A DNA stretch of 64,000 nucleotides from Theristus sp. LFF4_11 (lineage: Eukaryota; Nematoda; Chromadorea; Monhysterida; Xyalidae), in contig JASANC010000474.1 in NCBI GenBank assembly GCA_030248135.1, positions 1 through 64,000 on the forward strand, written 5' to 3'. Positions within the stretch are counted from its first letter, which is position 1. Each line of letters begins with the position of its first letter. The notes below the pieces were generated by a model. That model ran no database searches and had not been told where the DNA came from. It saw only the letters and a list, made by a program, of their open reading frames with translations. Positions 1 to 10,500 of this stretch are shown one piece after another. Both the position numbers and the translations under genes were made by a program.

Positions 1-107
1 TTTTATTAAGTTGTTGTAATTTTCCTCGAATTTTTCCAGTAAATAACCAGTTTCTATCCACTTCACGAATGATGTGTGAGCGAAGTAAAAGTCATGAATC
101 GTTGCAG

Positions 108-357
108 ATGTCAGTGAAAACTGAGCCCTGAGCTTGAACCCAGGTCACTGTTGAAAACCGAGCCTGAAGAACACTACGATCTGCCGTTTTTGATGAACGA
201 TGATGGCTTAGCATCAGCACAATCAGCATCTCTCAGTTGAGCAATGAAGATGAACGTGAGATGTGATGCCGATGATGATCCGATTGTGGTTGTCAGCGAT
301 TGTGAAGAGGCTGAACAATATCAGTCGGTCGTTGATCGATCCAGCAGTTCATTGCAG
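108..357 (+). pseudogene. Decayed SUMO-motif exon of zinc-finger unit 0
   Basis: The segment starts after a good acceptor (gttgcag) and ends before gtgaac in phase 0. It encodes VKTEP, then LKTEPEE, then PIVVVSDCEEAE, matching the intact exon at 4,313-4,576 in order and spacing. VKxE fits the sumoylation consensus, and a run of V/I followed by acids fits a SUMO-interaction motif. The frame is broken: a TGA follows the first KTEP, a frame change occurs before the second, and another TGA lies at 238-240. I read it as a degraded copy in the first of three tandem units, though sequencing error cannot be excluded. Confidence 0.5.
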
Positions 358-480
358 GTGAACCAGACTGGAATCATTGCGGGTGTTTTTTGTCTGCTTT
401 CAGAGTGCCCCTTTTTGTTGTTGTGGGCACACACTATTGATTCCATGTCTTTTGGTCTTCTCAATTGATGTTTTTTTCAG

Positions 481-568
481 AGTGGCAAACACCGGCTGAG
501 TTTTGGCGAAAGCGACGCCGCGCTACAGCAGCATGCGTTGCAGTTGTTCAAAGCAGCGAATACAGCAG
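481..568 (+). CDS. Linker exon of zinc-finger unit 0
   Basis: This 88-nt exon follows a strong polypyrimidine acceptor (tttttttcag) and precedes gtgttt. It opens in phase 0 and closes in phase 1, so it converts the phase-0 end of the preceding SUMO-motif exon into the phase 1 used by the finger exons downstream. A linker at 11,218-11,332 does the same in the third unit. The peptide is short and Ala/Gln-rich with no recognised domain. Confidence 0.5.
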
Positions 569-857
569 GTGTTTTTAAGTGATTTTTGTTGCCATAATTC
601 CTGCTTATCCCCCACGTGCCGTGTAACATGCAGTCCTGGTGTTGATTTGTTCTCATGTGATTTTTGGCATTTTATAGTTTATATAAGTTTTATAGATTTT
701 GCATTGGCGTTTTTTTATAGATCGTAGCACACTCGTGAACGCTTAGCAGGGAAACAGGCCGAATGCATGTGTATCGGTACCTTGTATGTGTATCAGTGGT
801 GCATGCATTGTATCGTGCATTGTTGCTCCACAGTTTGTTAATTTTTGCGTTTTACAG

Positions 858-1354
858 CGCCCCGCCGTTTCAAAAAACGACCAAACCGAGCGCTGTGCAG
901 CGCGTGCGGCTTCATGGCGACGACCACTCGTTTGCAGCGTGTGCATGTGCTGCGCACTCATTTCACTGACGTCTGCAAACGAGCGTTCTTTGAGTGCGCA
1001 TGTTACTATCCGGACGGTAACATCGTTGTTTGGTTCTGCGACTCAGTCCGTTGATTAGAAATTAGTTTCAGATGCTTGTCGCGGTGGACTCAAAATTGCC
1101 AAAGTAACACCCAACTGCAGGCACGCAGTGCACGTACCGCGTGAACTTTCAACAACCAATGCTGAGACACGTATTCCTTCATCATGACCTCGATCCAACA
1201 GAGATTTCCGAGCACTCGCTGCTCTACACTGAAAATTCTGGTGAGCTGACGGGACTACTGAATTCGCTGACGAACAGATGTTTTCCGAATTTTGTGTTTG
1301 CGAGCCGCCTGCCTCCGTATCAGTGCGCAGTGACGATCGGCAACACGTCTCTTG
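858..1354 (+). CDS. Finger pair A+B of unit 0 (exons 858-1016, 1121-1354)
   Basis: Exon 858-1016 (phase 1-1) encodes a C2H2 finger of the form C-x2-C-x12-H-x4-H followed by F-E-C-A-C. Exon 1121-1354 (phase 1-1) gives C-T-Y, a loop, H-x4-H, then YTEN..L..L...CFP. It is paralogous to the exons at 5,500-5,692 and 5,943-6,251. Unusually, exon 1121-1354 reads straight from CFP into a type-A tail (PPYQC), as though a B exon and the end of an A exon had fused and lost the first finger half. A nucleic-acid or protein-binding zinc module is the natural inference; the target is unknown. Confidence 0.6.
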
Positions 1355-1720
1355 GTTCGTTTTTTTCGCTTATTTTCAGGCAGTTTAGTTTGCTATATTA
1401 CAGGATGCTTCATTGATCATTCATTAAATGGTGATACCGATTTTGCAGCGGTATTGTCTCGTCATTCGTTCAAGTATTTTAGCTGAACATTTGACCAGCT
1501 GAGAAGGTTGATCTTAGAATTCCTCCACCATATTTCAAACAAAAATATCGAGCGACTTTCGACGCCGACTAAGTAACTAACACACGTTCACTTTTTCCTT
1601 GCTGCACGCAGTGTCCAAATACTCAAATTCACTGGGAACAGCGCCGTAAACCTGCAGCTCGCCGACTCAGTAATTGCTTGAGTTGAAAACTGATGCGCTC
1701 GATTGCTCTGGTCTTTGCAG

Positions 1721-2148
1721 GCCGTGCGATCAAGTGCAAGTGGTCTGGCTCAGATGCGGCGAGTTTCACCGGTCATTTTCACCGTTGTCACCGAAAACAG
1801 CATGCGAATGTGCCTGCCAGCCATTTCTGCATCGACAACTCAAGTGCGCTACAACCGACATTGGACACGGGCGCCGAGGACGGCTGCTTTCCACACACGG
1901 CCACGGGCAGCGCTCGAAAGCCGCACGGTCAAGGGCAACCGGAAGTGCTCAGCTCTTGCATGCGACCACACACCGAGTCTCAAGTTCCACTGTCTTACGC
2001 ATCACTACCAGTGATGTTGGTGTCACCGTTTGCAACACAAGTGCCCCAAGTGCTCGCCCTCGCAGTGCCCGCCTCAGCAGCAGCATGGCAGACGCCAACA
2101 CCACCGCAGGCCACGTCTCACTTCTCCAGCACTCCTTTGGATCTCAGT
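1721..2148 (+). CDS. Type-B finger exon with long Pro/Ser-rich tail, unit 0
   Basis: The exon follows ctttgcag and enters in phase 1. It encodes CKWSGSDAASF...H-x4-H, then CIDNSSALQP...CFP (the type-B signature), then about 80 low-complexity residues rich in Pro, Ser, Ala and Gln ending in PLDLS. The donor gtgcgt at 2,149 leaves phase 0, suiting the phase-0 acceptor at 2,300. The end of the tail (SPFATQ...) resembles the exon at 3,934-4,158, so this exon looks like a fusion of two modules that are separate in unit 1. Confidence 0.6.
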
Positions 2149-2299
2149 GTGCGTTTCTTTGTTTGTTAATAGTTTTGAGAGCACCATTGAGAATGACAAG
2201 CTCATGTATTGGTTTGCACGAGATTGCGGTGGTGGAGCGTGGCAAAACTTTGGAAAGACCAAAATATTCCAAAGAAGTCGTGTGCCCTCGCGTTTGCAG

Positions 2300-2542
2300 A
2301 TGTCAACGCCGAATGTGAAAACGGAACCGGAACTTGATCGGGAAGGGGATGTCAGTGGCAACGGGAGAACGGAGGCGGAATGTCCCATCGTGGTTGGCAG
2401 CAACGCTGGACGAGAAATGGAGCAGCGTCAGCTGGTTTTTGCTGCCAGACCTCCCATCTCCATGTTCCAATTTTCACAACCCGATAGGCAGAAGTTGGCA
2501 GAAGCGCATGCTGGGCGATGTCGAGAAAACCTGATTCAGTGA
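2300..2542 (+). pseudogene. SUMO-motif exon of unit 0 end, partly decayed
   Basis: After the acceptor gtttgcag the phase-0 frame reads MSTPNVKTEPEL, a sumoylation consensus identical in layout to other units, then PIVVGSN, in which the expected acidic SUMO-interaction core is lost. The frame stays open to a TGA at 2,540-2,542. A weak donor (gttttt at 2,435) could alternatively end the exon at 2,434. It is either the C-terminus of a short paralogous gene or an eroded exon. Confidence 0.4.
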
Positions 2543-3330
2543 TTGTGATTGTTCAATTGCATTTCCATTGTCATTTCGTTTAATTTTTTTTAAATTTGCA
2601 GCAGTTTTCTATTTGTATTTATTTGGGATGGTACGGAAAAGAAATCTTTTTTTTTCATGAAAAGAAACCGGTTTTTTAATTTTCAGTCGTCGAATCCACC
2701 ACTCACTTGTGTTATTGAGTTCTGATGCCTGTTGGTGACTAGAACGCCGTTGATTATTGTTCACAAAACCGACAAGAACAGGTTTTAGCCAACTTTTCTT
2801 GCTCACCTGTGTGTTTGGCAAAAGCCAGAGCAATTCTGAAGCTGGAAAACTGGTTTCTTTCACAAAAACCGGTTTTTTTCCACCCCCTCCCACTAGTATT
2901 TATGTGCAGCATGCTGTTGCTAAACTTCTGAATTTGTTGGTTATGGTTGTAAAATGTACCAGAATTACTTCAGTTAAATGGTTTGATGAAAAAGTTAACG
3001 TAAAATTTGACTCAGACTGTTTGCAGTCGATTTTGGTTTGTTGTCCACCGAATACCATTCATTCGGGTACCTGGTTCAAAGGTCGTTCAAAAAGGTTTTT
3101 TTTATTTGAAATCGTTTGAAAACTGTTCGTTCAGAGAGATCTCAAATCTCATTGTTTTTTATAGCGAAAGTTGTTCAGTCCACAACCAGATTTCAGAAAG
3201 TGCCCTGCAAACGCCAACGAAACTGTGGATTGGTGGTGTGGCTGAAACAAGAAAAATGTCCTGAATGAAGCAATCTACAAGCGCAGTGTACTCGTACTGC
3301 CTCAACTTTTGAATCCGGTGATTGATAGCC
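2543..3330 (+). other. Non-coding stretch shared between units
   Basis: No convincing exon is seen. The part at about 3,025-3,180 resembles 7,030-7,175 (both contain ttgcagtc..ttctggtttgt and accgaata..attcattcgggta), so the sequence upstream of units 1 and 2 was duplicated with the coding modules. A short AT-rich segment at 2,610-2,900 carries several ccggttttt motifs that recur near 3,700 and 21,370. Confidence 0.5.
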
Positions 3331-3638
3331 TAATTGCTGTGAACCGGCAGAAGAAATGTCTGATGCTGATTGGCCGAGTGAGCCGCATGCGCCGGTCTGT
3401 TGCGGTCAGCCGTTTGGAACGGAGGAAATGGCAAGAAGGCACATCGCAAAGAAACACCTCGGCAATTACACACCGTATGAGTGTCAGGTAGGGTGACGAT
3501 GCAGACATTTTTTTTGAAAATTCTGATGATGTTCGCATATTTGGTGCTGCTTGTTTTTTTCAGATTTGCCTTGCGCAGACCAGCACCGAACTGCAGATGC
3601 AGCAACATTTGCGTTTTCGCCATCGCGTTCAGCACGTG
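3331..3638 (+). CDS. Cys-Cys/His finger exons of unit 1 (about 3331-3487, 3564-3638)
   Basis: The first exon encodes EWPSEPHAPVCCGQPF...RRHIAKKHL...YTPYECQ and ends at gtaggg in phase 0. After a 76-nt intron, exon 3564-3638 (25 codons, phase 0-0) supplies ICLAQTSTELQMQQHLRFRH. Joined, ECQ-IC...H-x4-H is a canonical C2H2 finger whose two cysteines are split by the intron. The same pair of exons occurs at 7,176-7,521 and 9,766-9,843. The acidic Ser/Gln-rich leader seen in unit 2 is eroded here by an upstream in-frame TAG, so the exon start is uncertain. Confidence 0.6.
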
Positions 3639-3933
3639 GTTTGTCGTTTGTGGTTGTTCTTGTTTGCATCGGAGTAGGGTTGGCATGGGAAATAAAACCG
3701 TTTTTTTCTTCAAAAAATGGTATTGTTCAAGTTTTTTTGCAAAAATTGAAAAAAAACGTTTTTACCCAATTTTTTTGGCAGTTAAAAACAGCTTAGTGAG
3801 AATATCGCAAAATTGAATTTTGCACGACTGAAAATGAACTGTCAGACTCAGACTCCGTCTGGGCTCCACGTGCACTAATTTTAATTGAATTTGTGTCTGT
3901 TTCTGCGACCAAGTGATGCGATTTTTTCTGCAG

Positions 3934-4158
3934 CGTCATGTGTTCACGATGGACGACGCCAAGGAACAGACGCTGTTTGAAATGGTGGAAAACATGCGAA
4001 CGAAGCAAGAATCCGGAGCTCCGCAGTCTCATTATCCGGAGCCACCGATCTCGATTTCACCGTTCGTAACACGAGAACAAACTCGGAACACGCCAGAAGC
4101 AACACCACCGCCAGTGGCGTCCCAGTTTTTCTCCGACGCTGCTGCCGATGATCGTAGT
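3934..4158 (+). CDS. RHVF-module exon of unit 1
   Basis: The exon is phase 0-0 between ttttttctgcag and gtgcgt. It encodes RHVFTMDDAKEQTLFEMVENMRT, a helical-looking block related to the DN...L..L motif that ends type-B finger exons, then a Pro/Thr/Ser-rich tail. Its paralogue is 10,139-10,420. The order finger, RHVF block, SUMO-motif exon is the same in units 1 and 2. Function is unknown. Confidence 0.6.
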
Positions 4159-4312
4159 GTGCGTTTCTGTTTTCGGTCAAATGTTACACGCATTTGCATT
4201 ATTGTGCACGCTCGGCTGGAAGTGGCAGAGTTAAAAGTACGGATTCTCCGATAATGAAACTGTTGCGACCCAATTACATGAATGATTTCCGATCATTCGG
4301 GCCGGATTGCAG

Positions 4313-4576
4313 ATGTCAATGCCGAGCGTGGTAACGGAACGGAACTTTAAACGAGATGTCAACGTGAAAACTGAGCCCGAGGCATGCCACAGTGTGGATC
4401 TGCCGTTTGTGGTAAAGGCTGATGGCTTCCAATCCACACAATCAACATCTCACTCGAGTGAGCAAATGCAATTGGCAAATGACACGATTGTGCTGGTGAG
4501 CGACTGTGAACAAGAGTCTGACGAACAACGTCAGTGTGCTGTTGATCGATGCACGCATTCCAGCAGTTCCTGCAAG
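4313..4576 (+). CDS. SUMO-motif exon of unit 1
   Basis: An 88-codon exon, phase 0-0, between cggattgcag and gttagc. It carries NVKTEPEA (sumoylation consensus, V-K-x-E) and about 45 residues later TIVLVSDCEQESDE, a textbook SUMO-interaction motif: hydrophobic core followed by Ser and acids. It then ends in a Ser-rich stretch. The pair of motifs recurs at 108-357, 2,300-2,542 (decayed) and 13,777-14,064. Inference: the protein is SUMO-modified and also binds SUMO. Confidence 0.65.
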
Positions 4577-5499
4577 GTTAGCAGATTTGTACAGTCTAAC
4601 CCTACCCTAGAACATATTCAAGTTGCTGATTTGTTGGTGATCACGTGATGCATGCATTCCGTGCAAAGCAAACGTGCCTTCACAGCAGTGCCTGCATGGT
4701 ATCCAGTATGCATGCCTGACGTGAGTACCAACCAATCAGCTGTTTGATATTTTATGGGGTTGACTGTGGATCTTCGTATTAAAGTTTTTTTGTCGAGTTG
4801 GTGTCGTTTCGCGAAACCAATTGAATTGAACTGTGAACTGTGATGTGACCTTTGGTTCGTTCCCACGACAACATGAATCATCCAAACTTGAAAAGAGATG
4901 TTGTTTATCAGAAAGCGCGAAAAAAGTCAAATTGCAGAAACACAAAACGTCGATTATCGGTAATAAAAGAAAATTGAACGTGGTCGCCCGACGTACCCAC
5001 TCACCAACTGATGACGATGTTGATTTTCATGTGGATGTCACTGTGAGTTTTGGGGCAACTGTGTTCGTTCATGGTGCAGCAGAACATGTTCAAGGCGCGT
5101 TTAGCAATTAGTTTTTTGTGCGTACGCACGGACACGACACGTAAAAAATGGCCACGCGATTTAGAAATCGTGTCGTGTGTGCTATCTTAATGCATTACGG
5201 GCACTATTAGTTTGCGCACGGGATTTAGAACGACGTTTGTGCGTACGGACGAAAAACTAAATGGTGTTTCCGCCTTCACACGCGCTTGCTTTTGTGACAG
5301 TTTGGTTTGAAATTAGATTTCATTTCAAGGATGAGAAAGAAAAACAGGAAAGTTGCTTCTGAACATACTGGGAGTGAACATTCGACGGTTTCCCATGGAA
5401 CGACGACTTTCGTTTGCGGGCGGCCACGAGTGAGTGCAGCGTGCCAAGCACTGTAGCCTGCAAGGCAGCAGTGACATTTGCGGCGTTTTGCCGTCGCAG

Positions 5500-6251
5500 G
5501 CGTTTGACGTCGACCAATCAGCGGGCGGCAGCGTGCACACGCCCGCCGACGCAGCGCACGCGCGTTGCGCCAAATGCGGCCGCACGCCGAGTCGATCGTC
5601 GTTCTTCGAGTGCCGTCGCCACGTGCTCGGCGTCCACTTTGCACACGTCTGTCGTCGGCCATTCTATGAGTGCCTCTGCTACAAGTCTGATGGTACGCTC
5701 GCTGTTGCTGTTTGGTGAAAAGAGAACGGCTAGCAGTTGCAATTGCGCTGTCGGCTATCGTGTCAATGTGTACGTCTCTGGACCGCAAATATGTAGCAAT
5801 AATGGACCGAAAACTGGTACAGAATGGTGAAGCGATTTACTGTCTAAAATCGACTTTTTATGAGCAATACTGTTTTTAGATTGACTGGTTCCAATCCATT
5901 TGGTACCTGCGATTGACAATTAAGAAAAGCAACCAATTGCAGGTCGTGGATGCACGTACAGCACTCAGTTTCATCAGAGAATGCTGAAACACATAACCAA
6001 TCAACACAAGCTCGACCCAAAAGAGTGTCTCGACCATTCTCTACTCTACACTGACAATTCTGCTGAGCTGATGGATCGCTTGATTTCGCTGGTAGCCGAG
6101 TGTTTTCCAAGGTCACAATCTACCGTTCAACTTTCGCACAATGATTCGATGTCGATTTCACCGTTTTCAACACAAGAACAAGCTCGCGAAACCTCACTTG
6201 AAACAGCACGGCCGACAAGAACACCGGTGCAACACGCGAGTCAAGACCCTG
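5500..6251 (+). CDS. Finger pair A+B of unit 1 (exons 5500-5692, 5943-6251)
   Basis: Exon 5500-5692 (phase 0-1) follows the phase-0 SUMO-motif exon and encodes RCAKCGRTPS...H-x4-H and FYECLCYKSDG, a C2H2 finger with trailing cysteines. Exon 5943-6251 (phase 1-1) gives GCTYST...H-x4-H, YTDNSAELMDRL, AECFP, then a Ser/Thr/Gln-rich tail with SISPFSTQEQ, a motif also found at 4,050. The spliced frame is continuous and free of stops. It is paralogous to 858-1354. Confidence 0.65.
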
Positions 6252-6395
6252 GTGAGACTGAGAGAGCACTGAAGGCATCATGGTTGCACTCTCCATGACG
6301 AGCCGTTATTACTGTCGACCATTTGTTTGCTCGTAGGTCCGGTTTACCATGGATTTCCTGTGCTTAGCCTGGTGGTGCAGTTTTGCGTGTTCCAG

Positions 6396-6829
6396 CGGCC
6401 TGCATGCACAAAACAACGACCGACACGTGGAGTGCCTCGAAAACGCGGAGGATGCGGTGCTGCAAGTGCGGCGTGTTCGTGGTGCAGACTGCGCTCAGCC
6501 GCCAGTTGCACGTGGGCACGCACCTGCGCGACGTCAGCCGCTTGCCGCTGTACCAGTGTGACGCGCCACTGAACGCCGCCGACACGTGCTGCGCGTGGTC
6601 AGGCTTCTCGCTGCGCAGTTTCGAGTTGCATTTTCGCGCCACCCACCAAGCGCAGCTGCCTGCTGCGTCCGCGTGCCAGTTTCGCGTCGACAACTCGCAC
6701 GCACTGAAGCCGCTCATTGAAGCGTTGACGGTCGAGTGCTTTCCGCCGCACACGGACGCGCACGACCGAAGGCGAAGTGCGAACAAGAGACGCAATGGGG
6801 TGCGGCGCAGTGCTCTTGAGAAACGTTGA
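6396..6829 (+). CDS. Intron-less fused A/B finger exon, end of unit 1
   Basis: After gtgttccag the phase-1 frame encodes CCKCGVFVVQ...H-x3-H, LYQC (type A), then without interruption CCAWSGFSLRSF...H-x4-H, VDNSHALKPL, VECFP (type B). In every other pair an intron separates these halves, so this exon suggests intron loss or retroposition of a spliced pair. The frame ends in a basic tail and TGA at 6,827-6,829, which may be the stop of a separate short paralogous gene. Confidence 0.6.
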
Positions 6830-7175
6830 CTGTGGTCCACTATGGAGCTGATGCTTGTCGTGTCATATTGTTCAGTGGTGTTGCAAAGTTCCAACAAGCT
6901 GTTTTTTTTTTGTATTTGTGTATAGGTGTTGGTATAACTTATCTGGTTTTATCTGGAAATATGCTAGAGTTGTTTGGTTCTGTTATAATAATAATGAAAG
7001 GGTGAACATGCATTTGAATCCGCCGCCTTGCAGTCAATTCTGGTTTGTCTCTACCACCGAATACTATTCATTCGGGTATTTCTTGTTCAGAGAAAGTTTT
7101 TTTTTCATTCCGTGTCAGCTGTGAAATCAAATTCAAAGATTTCGTTTTCTGAAATCTCAATTTCACTGTTTTCAG

Positions 7176-7521
7176 TGAACGTTTGATAAAAGAAAAGTCA
7201 ACAGTCAGCTTCAGCAAAACGTCTTCCTTGCAAATCATGAATGAAACTGCATACTTGCCGCTGGATGAGGAGAAAAGTCATGAACAAAGCAGCAGCTCTG
7301 AATCTCAACGACAACAACAATGTGCTGCGTCAACATCAGAATCTGCTAGCAATCCAACCACTGATGTAGCGACAGACGAAAAACTGTCTGATAACAAAAG
7401 TGATTGGCCGAGTGAGCCGTTTGCTCCGGTCTGTTGCGGTCAACCCTTTGAAACGGAGGAATTGGCAAGAAGGCACATTGCAAAGAAACACTTGAGCAAC
7501 TACACTCCATATGAATGTCAG
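7176..7521 (+). CDS. N-terminal exon: acidic leader and CCGQ finger
   Basis: The exon lies between cactgttttcag and gtacgg. In-frame ATG at 7,237 begins MNETAYLPLDEEK; a Ser/Glu/Gln-rich stretch (SSSSESQRQQQ) follows, then DWPSEPFAPVCCGQ, RRHIAKKH and YTPYECQ. The last C pairs with the next exon at 9,766. The paralogue at 3,331-3,487 lacks an intact leader. Either this is the first coding exon with a 5' UTR, or an internal exon entered in phase 2. Confidence 0.6.
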
Positions 7522-10500
7522 GTACGGTGACAGGAAATGGAAATATTTTTTGTTGATAGCACACGCGTTTAGTAGCATTTTGGTGCGTGATGATTTGGTA
7601 ATTCATCAATGCTGTGTTTCAAGTTGCAAACGTAGGTTCTTGTTACATACACTAAATTGTACTAGCAAATTGACCCGTGCCTACGGCACGGTTAGCTGAT
7701 GACTACAATTATTATTTTTGAGTGGATTTTCGCTTTTTGACCTATGCCCACGATCGGACTAAAAATCGGACTAAGGACTAAAAATGCATTGCATTTTGAT
7801 TTTGAGCTGCTTCAACCGACTGTTGTTGATTTACCATAGAAATGAACGTCCATTTTTAAAGAACTCGTATCCGTCGATGCTTCTACTTTTTGAAAATCAT
7901 AGCATTTCAGTTTTTTGAAAACAGTGTTTTTTGTCAAGTGTGTGATTTTGCTGTCGATTCAATCGTAACCTGATTTAGTCACCGCATCACTTATTACTAT
8001 GTGGTTTGGTTAATGCTGTTTCAGCATCATTCAGAGCCACAGATACTATTTTTCAACTTGCCAATCATTTTGATGAGAACCGCTGTTTTTTTTAATTCAG
8101 CGTAAATATTCTTTGATCTGCAAGCAACAGTAGCAACACAATCATAACTGCATTGCCATTCAAAATATGAAAAACAATCTTTTTTAATCAGCAACAAACA
8201 ACTGCCATTTAAAGTATCAAGATTAACAATCACCATTAAGGTAACTCTGATTTGTTACCTTCTTCAATATCGCTTAATTGTAGTTTCATTCTTTTTTGAA
8301 TTCCACTGTCATTCCCGTTTAAAGTACCAAAAATGTTCTTTGATCAGCGACAATTAACAGCCATTCCCTCAAAATATCAAAAATCAATCTTGTTTTGTTA
8401 GCTTTTCCATGTCGTCAAATGTCGTTCAACTACCATTCCTGATCAAAAAAAATTAAAAAAACGTCGTTTGATCTGGAACAATCAACCGATACCGGTTTAA
8501 AATATAAAAAAAACTAAAAGCAATCTGTTTTAGTCAGCTGCATTTCGCTTTCATTTCTTTTCAGTATAACAAAAACAATCTTGTATTATGATCAGCAACA
8601 ACTATGATGTTCAAAATCTTTTTGAAATCCCGTTCAATATCAAAATCAAATCTTTCAATCTTTTTAGTCAGTTTCATTTCACTGTCATGACCGTTAAAAG
8701 TATAATAAAATAATCTTTGATCAGCAACACTCAAATGCTATTCCCGTTCAAAATATTAAAAAATCATTCCCGTTTAAGGTATCAAAAAACAATCTTTTGA
8801 TGATGAGCGACAATTAACAGTCAATCCCGCTCAAAGCATCAAAATCAATCTTTGCTATTCCTGTTCAAAATTTTTTTAAAAAACATGTCGTTTGATCAGC
8901 ACCAATCCGCTGATGCCGGTTTAAAATATTTAAAAAAAATTGAAAGCAACCTGGTTCAGTCAGCTGCATTTCGCTGTCATTTCTGTTCAGTGTAATAAAA
9001 ACAATCTTGTATGATCAGCAACAGCTATCCCGTTCAAAAAGCAATCTTTTAAGCTTCTTAGTGAGTTGCATTTTACTGTCATGACCGTTAAAAGTATAAT
9101 AAAACAATTTTTGATCAGCAACACCCAACTGCTTCGTTTAAAATTCCCGTCCAAAATATTTAAAAAACCTCTTCTGATCAGAATCATTCAACTGTTACTC
9201 TCGTTAAAAAATTGATCGATTTTATGTGGACCGTTCCACTGCTTCGCCGTCGATCATGGCCACATCTTTGTTGATGCTGCAATTAGTGTGGAAAGATTCT
9301 GATTAGCTTTTTCCCCAATTTTTTTGCACGAATCTGCCGACAGAATACGTCAAGTTTCGGTGATTTCAAATTGCCGCACAGCCATAAAAATTTTTCTCTA
9401 TCTTTGTGTGCAAACGCATATTGATTGGGGCCCGTTTAATAAAAAAGATAATAGATGGCAAACAGCAGTAACAGCCAAATCAAAGTGGTCGATTGTTTTC
9501 ATTGCATAAGAATGATGATGATTAGGACTTTTACAGAACATAGAGAGTAAAAAATTCTCATGAATAATCATTAAAAATGGAGTGCAGCTAGAGATGATGA
9601 TATATATATGGCAAATTCAGAATAGCTTGGCGCCAATTCAAATCGACCAAAATTGACACGCTAAGACACACACACACACGGTCTTCCTGTTTTAGTATTA
9701 TAGATTCATTTATCCGGTTTAGGAGGTGAATATCTTCTAATTGCATATTTGGCGTGAACTTTCAGCTTTGCTGGACTCAAATGAGTACTGAGATGCAAAT
9801 GGACTTGCACATGAAATTCCGCCATCGCAAACAGTCAAATGTGGTTCGTTTTTCATTTATTAAACTTCAAAATTATCTGCTTGCATAATAATTAGAAACA
9901 GTAACGCTCGGGGTCTCACTTTGTAAATTTCCTATTTCTCACCATTATTCTACACCAACAACAAGTTGTCTTTGCAAACAAAAAACGAGCAATGAATTAA
10001 GATTGGTGTTGATGTTGTTACCGTGTAATTCAGTGGAATAAAATTGAAAACTCGAGTAATTGGGATTCGTTTCAAATCAGTCCTATCGTAAAAACAAAAA
10101 AAGAGGGTAGATGTTGTGAAACAGAGCCAACGTTTCAGCGCCATGTGTTCAGCGCGGACGACGCAAAGGAGGAATTGCTGTACGAGTTGGTCGAGGATCT
10201 TCGCACGAACCGCGAGCACCGTGTTGCAGTGGCACCGCAGGCACGTCCATCGTCTGCGTCACCATCCAGTGCCGATCACCACACTCAACGTCAACGCTCG
10301 ATCACCACTGCAAGCGCGCTGCCGTCATCCGTCGTTCACCCACCACGAAACACGCCCACTCCGCCCGGTTCGATATCGTCTGTGTCGTCAAACGCGACAC
10401 CGATGCTGTACCGGCAATTGGTGAGCATCAGAACGACGATAATTGCCATTCATCATATTAAGCTCCCCTGATTGCCTGTGCTCTGTCGGAATAAATCCAA

